Origin: Sorangium aterium
GTDB lineage: Bacteria; Myxococcota_A; Polyangia; Polyangiales; Polyangiaceae
DNA length: 64,000 bases
NCBI RefSeq assembly: GCF_028368935.1
Contig: NZ_JAQNDK010000006.1
Location: forward strand, 143,501 to 207,500
Reading direction: 5' to 3'
Shown here: positions 8,553-16,406 of the stretch, piece after piece
Layout: each line of letters opens with the position of its first letter
Position numbering within the stretch: the first letter of the stretch is position 1
Program-made: the position numbers and the translations under genes
Notes under the pieces: generated by a model
The model's input: only the letters and a program-made list of their open reading frames with translations
Database searches by the model: none
Told to the model about the DNA's origin: nothing

Positions 8553-10934
8553 ATGAAGGACCTTTTTCTCAAGCAGTCGATCCTCCGCCGGGCGGGGCGG
8601 GTGTCCGCGCTCGCGCTCGCGCTCGGGCTGAGCGCTGGATGCGTTGTCACGCAGGGCCCCGGAGCGGGGGCCGCCCCTCCCGCCGGCGCGGGCCCCGACG
8701 CGAGCGCCTCGGGGGGCTCCGAGCCCGCGCGGACCAACCTGCTCAAGGCATCCGACTTCGACGACAACAAGAGCCTGCCCTGGAACACCTCGTTCACCGC
8801 GCCTGGCGCGGGCAGCGCCGAGGTGAAGAAGGGGGCCTATTGCGTCACGGTGACGAACAAGGGGTCAAACAACTGGGATGCCCAGTTCCGCCACCGGGAG
8901 ATGGTGATCCAGAAGGGGCACAGCTACACCCTCCAGTACAAGGCGTGGGCGTCCTCGCCCACGAAGGCGCGCCCGAAGGTCGGCATGTCGGGGCCGCCTT
9001 ACGAGGAGTACTGGTCGGACACCGTGATCCTCGGGACCGAGCCCAAGACCTTCTCCGGCAAGTTCACGATGGGGAAGGCCGATGACGCCACGGCGGAGCT
9101 CGCGTTCCACATCGGCGGCGCCATGGCGTCGGCCAAGGAGCCGTTCGAGGTCTGCATCGACGACATCCGCCTGGACGACCCGCAGTTCAAGGCCGCCGCG
9201 CCCGTGACCGAGTCGGCGGCGCCGAAGGTCGCCGTGAACCAGGTCGGGTATCTGCCCGGCGCCATCAAGATCGCCAGCGTGAACAGCGCGGCGACAGCGC
9301 CGGTCGCGTGGGAGCTGCTCGACGCCTCCGGCAAGCCGGTCGCCCACGGTCAGACCAAGGTCTTCGGAAAGGACGGCGCCTCCGGCGATCACGTCCACCT
9401 CGTCGACTTCACGGCCGTCAAGGCGCCGGGCCAGGGCTACGTGCTCAAGGTGGGGGAGGAGAAGAGCTTCCCGTTCGACATCGGAACGGGCCTTTACCAG
9501 AAGCTCAAGTACGACGCGCTCGCGTATTTCTACCACAACCGGAGCGGCATCGAGATCAAGATGCCGTTCGCCGGCAAGCCCGAGCTGGCGCGCCCGGCGG
9601 GGCACCTCAGCGACAAGAGCACGCGCTGCCTGAAGGACAGCGGCTGCGACTATGCGCTCGACGCGTCCCGCGGCTGGTACGACGCCGGCGACCACGGCAA
9701 GTACGTGGTCAACGGCGGCATCTCGGTGTGGACGCTGCTCAACTGGTACGAGCGCACGAAGCACCTCGGCGCCTCGAGCGCCGACTTCGCGGACGGCAAG
9801 CTCAACATCCCCGAGGGCAAGAACGGCGTGCCCGACATCCTCGACGAGGCGCGCTGGGAGCTCGAGTTCCTGATGGGCATGCAGGTGCCGGAAGGCAAGC
9901 CGCTCGCCGGCATGGTCCACCACAAGATGCATGACGAGTCGTGGACGGGCGTCGGCCTCGCGCCGCACGAGGACAAGCTGGCGCGCTTCCTCCACAAGCC
10001 GAGCACCGCGGCGACGCTCAACGTCGCGGCCACGGGGGCGCAGTGCGCGCGCATCTGGAAGACGGTGGACGCGGCGTTCTCGGCGAAGTGCCTGAAGGCC
10101 GCCGAGCGCGCCTGGGCGGCGGCGAAGCAGAACCCGGCCCTCTACGCGCCGCCCGGCGGCGACAAGGGCGGCGGGCCCTACGACGACACCGACGTCAAGG
10201 ACGAGTTCTACTGGGCGGCGGCGGAGCTCTTCGTCACGACGGGGAAGCCGGAGTACAAGAAGTTCCTTCAGGACTCGCCGCTCAACGCGCGGTTCCCGAC
10301 GGAGGTCGAAGGGGGCGCGGCGTCGATGAACTGGCGGGTCACCGACGCGCTCGGCCAGATCTCGATGGCGATCGTGCCCGGCCACGTGGACGCGGCGTGG
10401 CAGAAGGAGATCCGCGGCCGCATCGCGAAGGCGGCCGACCAGTACCTCGCCATCGCCGACAAGGAGGGGTACCGGACGCTCATCGCTCGGACGCATGAAG
10501 GCAAGTACGACTGGGGCTCGAACTCGGGCCTGCTGAACAACATGCTCGTGGTGGCGCTCGCCCACGACTTCACCAAGCAGCCGAAGTACCTCGACGGCGT
10601 GGTGCTGGGCATGGACTACATCCTCGGGCGCAACCCGCTCGGGCAGTCGTACGTGACCGGCTACGGCGACAAGCCGCTCGAGAACCCGCACCACCGGTTC
10701 TGGGCGCACCAGGCGAACAGCAAGTACCCGAAGGCGCCGCCCGGCGCCGTCTCCGGCGGGCCGAACTCCTCGCTCCAGGATCCTTATGCCCAGAGCGCCG
10801 GCCTCAAGGGGTGCGTCCCGCAGCGGTGCTTCGTGGACAACATCGAGGCCTGGAGCCTGAACGAGATCACGATCAACTGGAACGCGCCGTTCGCGTGGGT
10901 GACCGGCTTCCTCGACGAGAAGGCGAAGCCGTAG
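8553..10934 (+). CDS. Glycoside hydrolase family 9 endoglucanase, lipoprotein
   Basis: This 793-residue protein carries a lipoprotein signal peptide ending in the lipobox LSAGC, so it is exported and lipid-anchored. Order: signal; a jelly-roll CBM-like module (NLLKASDFDDNKS ... CIDDIRLDD, about 65-200); an Ig-like cellulase N-terminal domain (VAVNQVGYLPG); then the GH9 (alpha/alpha)6 barrel. Catalytic hallmarks are WYDAGDHGKY (Asp377/Asp380 in the inverting mechanism) and the C-terminal NEITINWNAPFAW with the proton-donor Glu771. It should cleave internal beta-1,4-glucan bonds. I chose the ATG at 8553 because GAGG precedes it and the signal peptide starts there; an upstream TTG at 8481 would add 24 residues. 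The window also encodes a GH3 beta-glucosidase lipoprotein, which fits cellulose or beta-glucan use. Confidence 0.93.
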   Translation: MKDLFLKQSILRRAGRVSALALALGLSAGCVVTQGPGAGAAPPAGAGPDASASGGSEPARTNLLKASDFDDNKSLPWNTSFTAPGAGSAEVKKGAYCVTVTNKGSNNWDAQFRHREMVIQKGHSYTLQYKAWASSPTKARPKVGMSGPPYEEYWSDTVILGTEPKTFSGKFTMGKADDATAELAFHIGGAMASAKEPFEVCIDDIRLDDPQFKAAAPVTESAAPKVAVNQVGYLPGAIKIASVNSAATAPVAWELLDASGKPVAHGQTKVFGKDGASGDHVHLVDFTAVKAPGQGYVLKVGEEKSFPFDIGTGLYQKLKYDALAYFYHNRSGIEIKMPFAGKPELARPAGHLSDKSTRCLKDSGCDYALDASRGWYDAGDHGKYVVNGGISVWTLLNWYERTKHLGASSADFADGKLNIPEGKNGVPDILDEARWELEFLMGMQVPEGKPLAGMVHHKMHDESWTGVGLAPHEDKLARFLHKPSTAATLNVAATGAQCARIWKTVDAAFSAKCLKAAERAWAAAKQNPALYAPPGGDKGGGPYDDTDVKDEFYWAAAELFVTTGKPEYKKFLQDSPLNARFPTEVEGGAASMNWRVTDALGQISMAIVPGHVDAAWQKEIRGRIAKAADQYLAIADKEGYRTLIARTHEGKYDWGSNSGLLNNMLVVALAHDFTKQPKYLDGVVLGMDYILGRNPLGQSYVTGYGDKPLENPHHRFWAHQANSKYPKAPPGAVSGGPNSSLQDPYAQSAGLKGCVPQRCFVDNIEAWSLNEITINWNAPFAWVTGFLDEKAKP

Positions 10935-10962
10935 CCGCGCTGGCCGAAGGCGGGGTCTTTTG

Positions 10963-11034
10963 AACCGCCAAGGACGCCAAGGACGCCAAGTGAGATACAA
11001 AAATCTTGGCGTCTTGTGGCGCCTTGGCGGTTTC
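10963..11034. terminator. Large palindromic repeat / probable terminator
   Basis: The left arm (10963-10990), built of iterated CGCCAAGGA units, pairs with the right arm (11005-11034, CTTGGCGTCTTGTGGCGCC...) across a 14-base AT-richer loop. It lies 28 bp after the GH9 stop and before the kinase gene. The iterated GCCAAG unit looks like a dispersed REP-type palindrome that could also act as a transcription terminator. Confidence 0.65.
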
Positions 11035-11136
11035 ATCCTTCCGGCAGGGTGGGGGAGTTCTCCCACCACCTGACGGCAGGCTCCGCCGGCCGCGGTGCAG
11101 CCGCCGGCGCGCCGGTGGTACCATCGCCTGGTCCTC

Positions 11137-13140
11137 GTGGAGCTCCGACCCGACCTCGTCATCGCGGACAAGCTGCACCTGTTGCGGCCCCTCGGGCAGG
11201 GCGGGATGGGGGTCGTGTGGGCGGCGCGGCACCTCGCCCTCGACACCGACGTCGCGGTGAAGTTCATCCGCCCCGAGCGGGCGGCGGAGCGTCCTGCCCT
11301 CGTCGCGCGCTTCCAGCGCGAGGCCAGGGCCACGGCGCGGATCGCGCACCCGCACGTGGTGCAGGTCATGGACTACGGCGTCGTCGGCGGCGCCGTGCCG
11401 TACCTCGTGATGGAGCTCCTGCGCGGGTTCTCGCTGGCCGAGCTCCTCGAGCGCGGCGGCCGCCTCAGCTTCGCCACCGCGAGGTCGCTCGTGCGGCAGG
11501 TGGGGAGCGCGCTCGAGAGCGCCCACGAGCTCGGCATCGTGCACCGCGACATCAAGCCCCACAACGTCTTCATCACGGAGGGGGGCCAGGGATACCCGCT
11601 CTTCGTCAAGGTGCTCGATTTCGGCGTCGCGAAGGTCGCGGGCGACGCGGCGGTGCCGGCGGCGAACCCCGCGCTCACCGAGACCGGGATGGTGATCGGA
11701 TCGGCTCCTTACATGAGCCCCGAGCAGCTCGAGGGGAGCAAGGACGTCGATCTCCGCTCCGATCTCTGGTCGCTCGGCGTCATTGTCTACGAGGTGTTGA
11801 CCGGCGCGCTGCCGTTCCAGGGCAGCTCGTTCGTCGCCGTCGGCGCGGCGGTCCTGAAGGGGAGGTTCCGCCCCGCCTGCGAGCAGAGGCCGGGCCTGCC
11901 GGCGCCGATCGACGACTGGTTCTCCAAGGCGCTCTCCGTCGATCCGACCTGCCGATTCCAGTCGGCGCGCGAGATGGTCGATGCGTTTCCGAGCCTGGAG
12001 GCCCGGACCGCGGAGGTCGACGCGCCCGCTGGCCGCCATCACCCCGCCGCGTTCGCGACGACCGTGGCCGCGCCGGTCGCTCTTCTGGGCGCGGCTGACG
12101 CTGCCGACGAGCTCGCGAGAGAGCCTGTCACCTCAGGCGCGCTCGCGGGCGATCCTGGGACGGCGAGCCCTGCCCCTGACTCCGGGGCTGGCCACACCGT
12201 GCTCCACCAGCGCGCCGCGGAGCGGCCCGGGGCGCGGGGCCCCTCGGGCGCGCGCGCCACGCGCCTCCGGCGGGCCGCGCCGCTCGCCGCCGCGGCGTGC
12301 GCTGCGGGCGCGGGGGTGGTCCTCTTCCTGTTCCTGCGCGAGCCGTCGGCCGGCTCGGGCGGCTGCCCGGACGGCATGGTGCTCATCGAAGGCGCCGAGT
12401 TCCAGATGGGCTCCAACGCGGACGCGGAGACGCCCAGCGACGAGACGCCGCGGCACGGCGTGACCGTGAGGCCGCTCTGCCTCGACATCACCGAGGTGAC
12501 GGTGAAGGCCTACTCGGACTGCCAGGCCTGCGAGCGCCCGCGGCGAACCGTCGAGTCGGAGGGGCTCACGCCCAACGGCCGCTCCTTCTGGAGCCAGTTC
12601 TGCAACGGCCCCGAGGCGCTGGACCACCCCATCAACTGCGTCGACTGGTACCAGGCAAAGGCGTATTGCGCCGCCTCCGGCAAGCGGCTGCCCACGGAGG
12701 CCGAGTGGGAGCTCGCGGCGCGCGGCAAGGACGCATGGACCTACCCCTGGGGCCACGCGCCCCCCTCGGGCGAACGCCTCAACGCCTGCGGGCCGGAGTG
12801 CAGCCGGATGCTGACGGAGCGGCTCGAGAAGGTGGGGAAGGGGCCGTGGCCTCGCATGTACAACGACGGCGACGCGGCCCCGGCGACTGCCCCCGTCGGG
12901 CGATCGCCGGCCGGGAAATCGCCTGCCGGCGCCCTGGACCTGGCCGGCAACGTCTGGGAGTGGACCGAGAGCCATTATTGCCCCTACGACAGGGACGATT
13001 GCGACGACTCCCGCCGTGTGCTCCGCGGCGGCGGGTGGGACACGGTCGAGAGCCAGTACGTGCGCTCCGCCCACCGCCGCCCGAGCGCTTCCACGGCGCG
13101 CGGCTGGAGCATCGGCTTCCGCTGCGCCAAGGACCCCTAG
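11137..13140 (+). CDS. Ser/Thr protein kinase fused to FGE-sulfatase (SUMF1/PvdO-like) domain
   Basis: From the GTG at 11137 this is 667 residues; in-frame starts begin at 11095. An N-terminal kinase (about 12-275) has the glycine loop GQGGMGVVWAARH, VAVKF lysine, IVHRDIKPHN, LDFGVAK and YMSPEQ, all intact. A Pro/Ala-rich juxtamembrane stretch and one hydrophobic segment (LAAAACAAGAGVVLFLFL, about 385-403) follow. The C-terminal 260 residues form a formylglycine-generating-enzyme-like domain: GAEFQMGS, ITEVTVKAY, CVDWYQAKAYC, KRLPTEAEWELAARG, GNVWEWTES, VLRGGGW. The kinase is thus cytoplasmic and the FGE-like domain is predicted outside the inner membrane. By homology the latter resembles PvdO/SUMF1 sensor or modifying domains; its substrate is unknown. 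This fusion is a recognised myxobacterial architecture. Confidence 0.9.
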   Translation: MELRPDLVIADKLHLLRPLGQGGMGVVWAARHLALDTDVAVKFIRPERAAERPALVARFQREARATARIAHPHVVQVMDYGVVGGAVPYLVMELLRGFSLAELLERGGRLSFATARSLVRQVGSALESAHELGIVHRDIKPHNVFITEGGQGYPLFVKVLDFGVAKVAGDAAVPAANPALTETGMVIGSAPYMSPEQLEGSKDVDLRSDLWSLGVIVYEVLTGALPFQGSSFVAVGAAVLKGRFRPACEQRPGLPAPIDDWFSKALSVDPTCRFQSAREMVDAFPSLEARTAEVDAPAGRHHPAAFATTVAAPVALLGAADAADELAREPVTSGALAGDPGTASPAPDSGAGHTVLHQRAAERPGARGPSGARATRLRRAAPLAAAACAAGAGVVLFLFLREPSAGSGGCPDGMVLIEGAEFQMGSNADAETPSDETPRHGVTVRPLCLDITEVTVKAYSDCQACERPRRTVESEGLTPNGRSFWSQFCNGPEALDHPINCVDWYQAKAYCAASGKRLPTEAEWELAARGKDAWTYPWGHAPPSGERLNACGPECSRMLTERLEKVGKGPWPRMYNDGDAAPATAPVGRSPAGKSPAGALDLAGNVWEWTESHYCPYDRDDCDDSRRVLRGGGWDTVESQYVRSAHRRPSASTARGWSIGFRCAKDP

Positions 13141-13141
13141 G

Positions 13142-13193
13142 CCCCGTCCCTGAAGAGCGGGAGCCAAGTCATTTCGCGCTCTTCAGGGACGGG
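13142..13193. terminator. Bidirectional terminator hairpin
   Basis: A perfect stem, CCCGTCCCTGAAGAGCG (left arm ending at 13159) with CGCTCTTCAGGGACGGG (13177-13193), has a 17-base loop. It sits between the convergent kinase-FGE gene (ending 13140) and the minus-strand lipoprotein gene (ending 13197), so it can serve both. Confidence 0.85.
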
Positions 13194-13196
13194 ACA

Positions 13197-14117
13197 CTAG
13201 AAGATCGGGAGCTCGCTGTCGGTCGAGGCGGGCACGATGCGCCGTGAGTCCCAGTGCTCGACGATGGCGCCATCGTCGATGCGGAACAGGTCATATACAC
13301 CGTAGGCGCCTCCGCCGCGCGACACTTCGGAGAGGGTGAATACGAAGTTTCCATCGGCGACGACGTGATGCACCTTGTAGTAGGTGAGGTAGTCCCTCTC
13401 CACGTACTCGATGAGCGCGGCGGGGCCGGTCGCCGTGGCATAGCGGTGCTCGACGTAGCTCGCGTCGAGGAACTCGGAGACGCGCGCGTGCTCCCCGTCG
13501 ACGAGCACGGCGTCGATGAAGCTCAGCGCGAGCGCGCGATTCTGCGCCGTGAGCGCCTCGTCCTCGATCTCCGTCGGGCCGGCGGCATCCGATGCTTCGG
13601 CCGTGTTGGAATCCCAGTGCTCCACGATCTTATCGTCTTTGACGCGGTACATGTCGAAGATCACGCCGGCGTCCGAGTAGCGGCCATGCACGACCACCAG
13701 GTCGCACTCGGCCAGCGTGCGCAGGCGCTCGTAGCCGAACCCCAGCGACGCGACTTCATAGCTCATCAGGGTCCTGAACGCCGCGAGGTCGCTCGGCGCC
13801 CCCGGATGGTGCCGGAGGTACGGGTCAGCCCAGGTGCGATCGACCGCCGTGACGTCCTTGTCGACGAGCAGCTCGTCGAGGGCCTGCCCGACGAGGGCCT
13901 TGTTCGCGCGCCCGAGCTCCGGATCACAGCCGCTTCCCCCTGCACCGCCCCCGCCGACGCCGGCTGGGTTGCCGCCGCTCCCCGCTGTCATCGTGTCACC
14001 GGCGGCGCCGCCGCGTCCGTCCGGAGGATCGTCCCGCTCCCCGGCGCACGCCACGAAGAAGCCGATTGACGCCAGTCCGAGCCAAGGAGCGAAGTGCACC
14101 TGTACCGTGTATCGCAC
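13197..14117 (-). CDS. Lipoprotein with two SnoaL-like (NTF2-fold) domains
   Basis: The protein has about 306 residues. The signal peptide PWLGLASIGFFVAC ends in a lipobox Cys, followed by a Gly-rich linker (GGNPAGVGGGGAGG). Two SnoaL-like repeats then follow: one with TWADPYLRHHPG and KIVEHWDSN, the second with YVEHRYATATGP and AIVEHWDSR. The recurring IVEHWD strand is characteristic of SnoaL-like polyketide-cyclase-fold proteins. This superfamily includes enzymes and binding proteins; no catalytic assignment is possible here. Start is uncertain: GTG at 14117 or GTG at 14099 both give a proper signal peptide, and longer upstream extensions look non-coding. It is convergent with the kinase-FGE gene. 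Confidence 0.8.
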   Translation of the reverse strand: MRYTVQVHFAPWLGLASIGFFVACAGERDDPPDGRGGAAGDTMTAGSGGNPAGVGGGGAGGSGCDPELGRANKALVGQALDELLVDKDVTAVDRTWADPYLRHHPGAPSDLAAFRTLMSYEVASLGFGYERLRTLAECDLVVVHGRYSDAGVIFDMYRVKDDKIVEHWDSNTAEASDAAGPTEIEDEALTAQNRALALSFIDAVLVDGEHARVSEFLDASYVEHRYATATGPAALIEYVERDYLTYYKVHHVVADGNFVFTLSEVSRGGGAYGVYDLFRIDDGAIVEHWDSRRIVPASTDSELPIF

Positions 14118-14949
14118 CGCTCGCCGGTAGGCAATCCGCGGCGCGCGGACCTCGAATCGATCTTGCCCTCGCCGCGCCAGCCCACAGGCGGCCTCCGCGT
14201 CGCGTCGCGCGCTGTTTTGCTGCGCCCTCGCTCGCCTGTGGGCCGGAGGCGGCAGCGCGACCGCCAACGCCTCGATCCGCCCCCGCCGCACTGCCACCAG
14301 CGCCGTCCTCCTCGCCGCATCCGGCGGGGCTCCCGGTCTGACGTGTTACCAGGGCTCCGCTCGTCCCCATGGGGTCACGCTCGATCCGTGACATGTCACG
14401 CTCGATCCGTGACATGTCACGCTCGGGCATGACTGGGCGCCTCGTGCGGTGGAGCGAGCGCCGGGCGCCCGGCGAGGCGGTCGCTCGGGGACCAATCCCC
14501 GGCGACAAGGAGATGGTCTCAGCGCGGTGCAGGCAATCATCCACAGCCGATTGAGCTCGTTGAATCTGTTCGTTTTTATAGGCGGATCCGCACTTTCTGT
14601 ACGCTGTGTCGGCTGCCGGTCGTCGGCGGAAAATTCTGGGTCGGAATGGCTTTGCGCGGGCTATCGTCCCGCCTCCTCCTCCCGTCTTCATCTCTCGTCC
14701 GGTGTGCGCGTGCGCACGTGCCCTCGCGTCCGCGGCGCCGTCGAAGCACGAGCCACGCTCGCGCGCCCTCGTTGAGCGATCGCCACCCCGCGTCCCGAGC
14801 TCACCCACCAGGAATGGAACTTGCCATGGGCCTCGCTTCGCTCGCGATTCCGCGAGCGCGTCGTCCGCTGCGCAGCCCGGCACGTCGATCGCGATCACGG
14901 CCGGGCGCGGCGCTTCTTTCAGTCCCGTGTTGAGATGCAGGAGAAGAGC
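14118..14949. other. Long divergent intergenic region
   Basis: This is about 830 bp between the SnoaL-like lipoprotein and the DUF1501 gene. The open frames across it have no recognisable protein pattern and look like GC-driven artefacts. The one clear structure is a 21-bp tandem repeat with embedded palindromes at 14375-14420, listed separately. An AT-richer patch (around 14550-14600) could hold the DUF1501 promoter. Confidence 0.5.
14375..14420. promoter_or_regulatory. Two 21-bp direct repeats containing perfect 12-bp palindromes
   Basis: TCACGCTCGATCCGTGACATG occurs at 14375-14395 and again at 14396-14416, with a third partial unit after it. The repeats create two perfect palindromes GTGACATGTCAC at 14388-14399 and 14409-14420, spaced exactly 21 bp (two helical turns). 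That is the geometry expected for two dimeric repressor or activator sites on one DNA face. The cognate regulator is unknown. Confidence 0.55.
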
Positions 14950-16395
14950 ATGATCTCTCGACGAAAACTGTTGACGGGCGCCGGCGCGCTCGCCGCCGCA
15001 GCGGCGTTGCCTGGCCGACCCGTCTGGGCAGATGGCCCAGTGGGGGAGTCCTGGGCCCCGTATCCGAGCGTGGCCACCTGGGGTGGGCCGAAGAAGATCC
15101 TCGAGATCTTCCTCTACGGGGGGCTCTCCGCTTGGGAGTCGTTCCATGTCGATCTGCGAGACACCCTGTTCAAAGCCAACCTGCTCAGCGCATTCAATTC
15201 GACGGCGCTGCTGACGCACTGCGGAAGTACCCAGACTGGAGCGACCGTGCAGACGCTCGGGGGGATGAAATGGAGCGTCGCGACGTCCCCCCTGTGGAGC
15301 CGGCCCGACCTCCTGGCCCGTACGCGCGTCGTCACGATGACGCACGAGTTCTCCGCGCATCCTGTGGCGATCCCGCTCGCGCTCACGGGACGTCCTCTGG
15401 GCGATGCGCGCGCGGCGAGCCTCGGGGCCGCGATCAAGCGCCGCCACCCGGAACAGCACACGTCCTACGTCCTGATGCCCGACAGCGGGCGCTTCTTCGG
15501 CGGAGACGACAAGGCGTTCTCCGCGTGGCTCTCGGTCGGCGCGCACGGCTCCGCGGCGCGGCCCGTGCTCGTCCCCATGAGCTCCGGCGTGAGCGAGATG
15601 GCCGACTGGGCCTCGCGGACCGGCGTCAACGCGGGAGCCGATGCGCTGACGAGCTACTACGCCGACCTCTATGAGACCAACCTCGACGGATCTCGATCTC
15701 GCGGGTACGACGCTTACAGGGCCGCGCTCGACAGCCTGCCCGGGAGCCCGAACCTCACGAGCGTATTCAACTCGAGCCTCCGCGGCGAGGGCGCGTCGCT
15801 CGCGCATTGCTCGACGAGCGTGGTCGCCCCTGGAACGCCGTTCAACACCACGGCGGCATGCCTCGATATGGCGGCGTGGCTCTTCAACACGAAGAACACG
15901 CGTTACGTGGGCATGGTCGATGTCGGCATCGGAAAAGACACCGGAGCCGCGTACGACGGCCACGGGCATACCGCCGGCGTGACGTTCGGCAACTTGTTTC
16001 TGCTCCTCAAGGAGCTGTCTCGGGTGACGAGCACGGCCACGCCGGCGGCGAACCGCATCAGCGTCGACGACACGCTGATCATCCTCAACACGGAGTTCGG
16101 CCGCACCCCGGACCCGCAAGGAAGCGGAGGCACGGGCCGCGACCACTACGGTCGAGGCTACGTGGTCGTGCTCATCGGTGGTCCCATCCAGCCCACGGCC
16201 TCGGGGGAGCCGAAGCTGATCGGCACCATCGACTGGACGGCTGGTTCTCCGGCCGGCAGGTACACGCCGGCCAACCTCGCGTGCGTGGCCCTGACCGCGG
16301 CCGGCATCGATCCGCACGGCACGGACAACTTTGCGTTCCAAGAGCTGCCGCCGGGGATGCCGTCGTCGTACGAGCAGCCGTTCTTCCAGGCGTGA
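14950..16395 (+). CDS. DUF1501 family protein, Tat-exported
   Basis: This 481-residue protein begins with a twin-arginine signal SRRKLLTGAGALAAAAALPG, so it is predicted to be exported folded. The mature part matches the DUF1501 family (alkaline-phosphatase/sulfatase-like fold): KKILEIFLYGGLSAWESFHVD, MTHEFSAHPVAIPLALTG, DGHGHTAG and ILNTEFGRTPDPQGSGGTGRDHYG. The last is the conserved ExGRTP/DH metal-site-like region. I chose ATG 14950 because AGGAGA lies 5-6 bases upstream; an ATG at 14935 is also possible. The next gene starts 11 bp downstream, so the two form an operon. By family knowledge DUF1501 proteins are commonly paired with a DUF1800/PSD1-type cytochrome-motif protein; their biochemical role is not established. 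Confidence 0.9.
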   Translation: MISRRKLLTGAGALAAAAALPGRPVWADGPVGESWAPYPSVATWGGPKKILEIFLYGGLSAWESFHVDLRDTLFKANLLSAFNSTALLTHCGSTQTGATVQTLGGMKWSVATSPLWSRPDLLARTRVVTMTHEFSAHPVAIPLALTGRPLGDARAASLGAAIKRRHPEQHTSYVLMPDSGRFFGGDDKAFSAWLSVGAHGSAARPVLVPMSSGVSEMADWASRTGVNAGADALTSYYADLYETNLDGSRSRGYDAYRAALDSLPGSPNLTSVFNSSLRGEGASLAHCSTSVVAPGTPFNTTAACLDMAAWLFNTKNTRYVGMVDVGIGKDTGAAYDGHGHTAGVTFGNLFLLLKELSRVTSTATPAANRISVDDTLIILNTEFGRTPDPQGSGGTGRDHYGRGYVVVLIGGPIQPTASGEPKLIGTIDWTAGSPAGRYTPANLACVALTAAGIDPHGTDNFAFQELPPGMPSSYEQPFFQA

Positions 16396-16406
16396 GAGGA
16401 GATCGT

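Noticed and set aside
14375..14420. Possible CRISPR fragment
   Set aside because: Only two direct 21-bp units with no spacer; palindromic operator is a better explanation.
13996..16341. Minus-strand 781-codon frame opposite the DUF1501 gene and its upstream region
   Set aside because: It spans both the non-coding region and the antisense of a Tat-signal DUF1501 gene; no domains.
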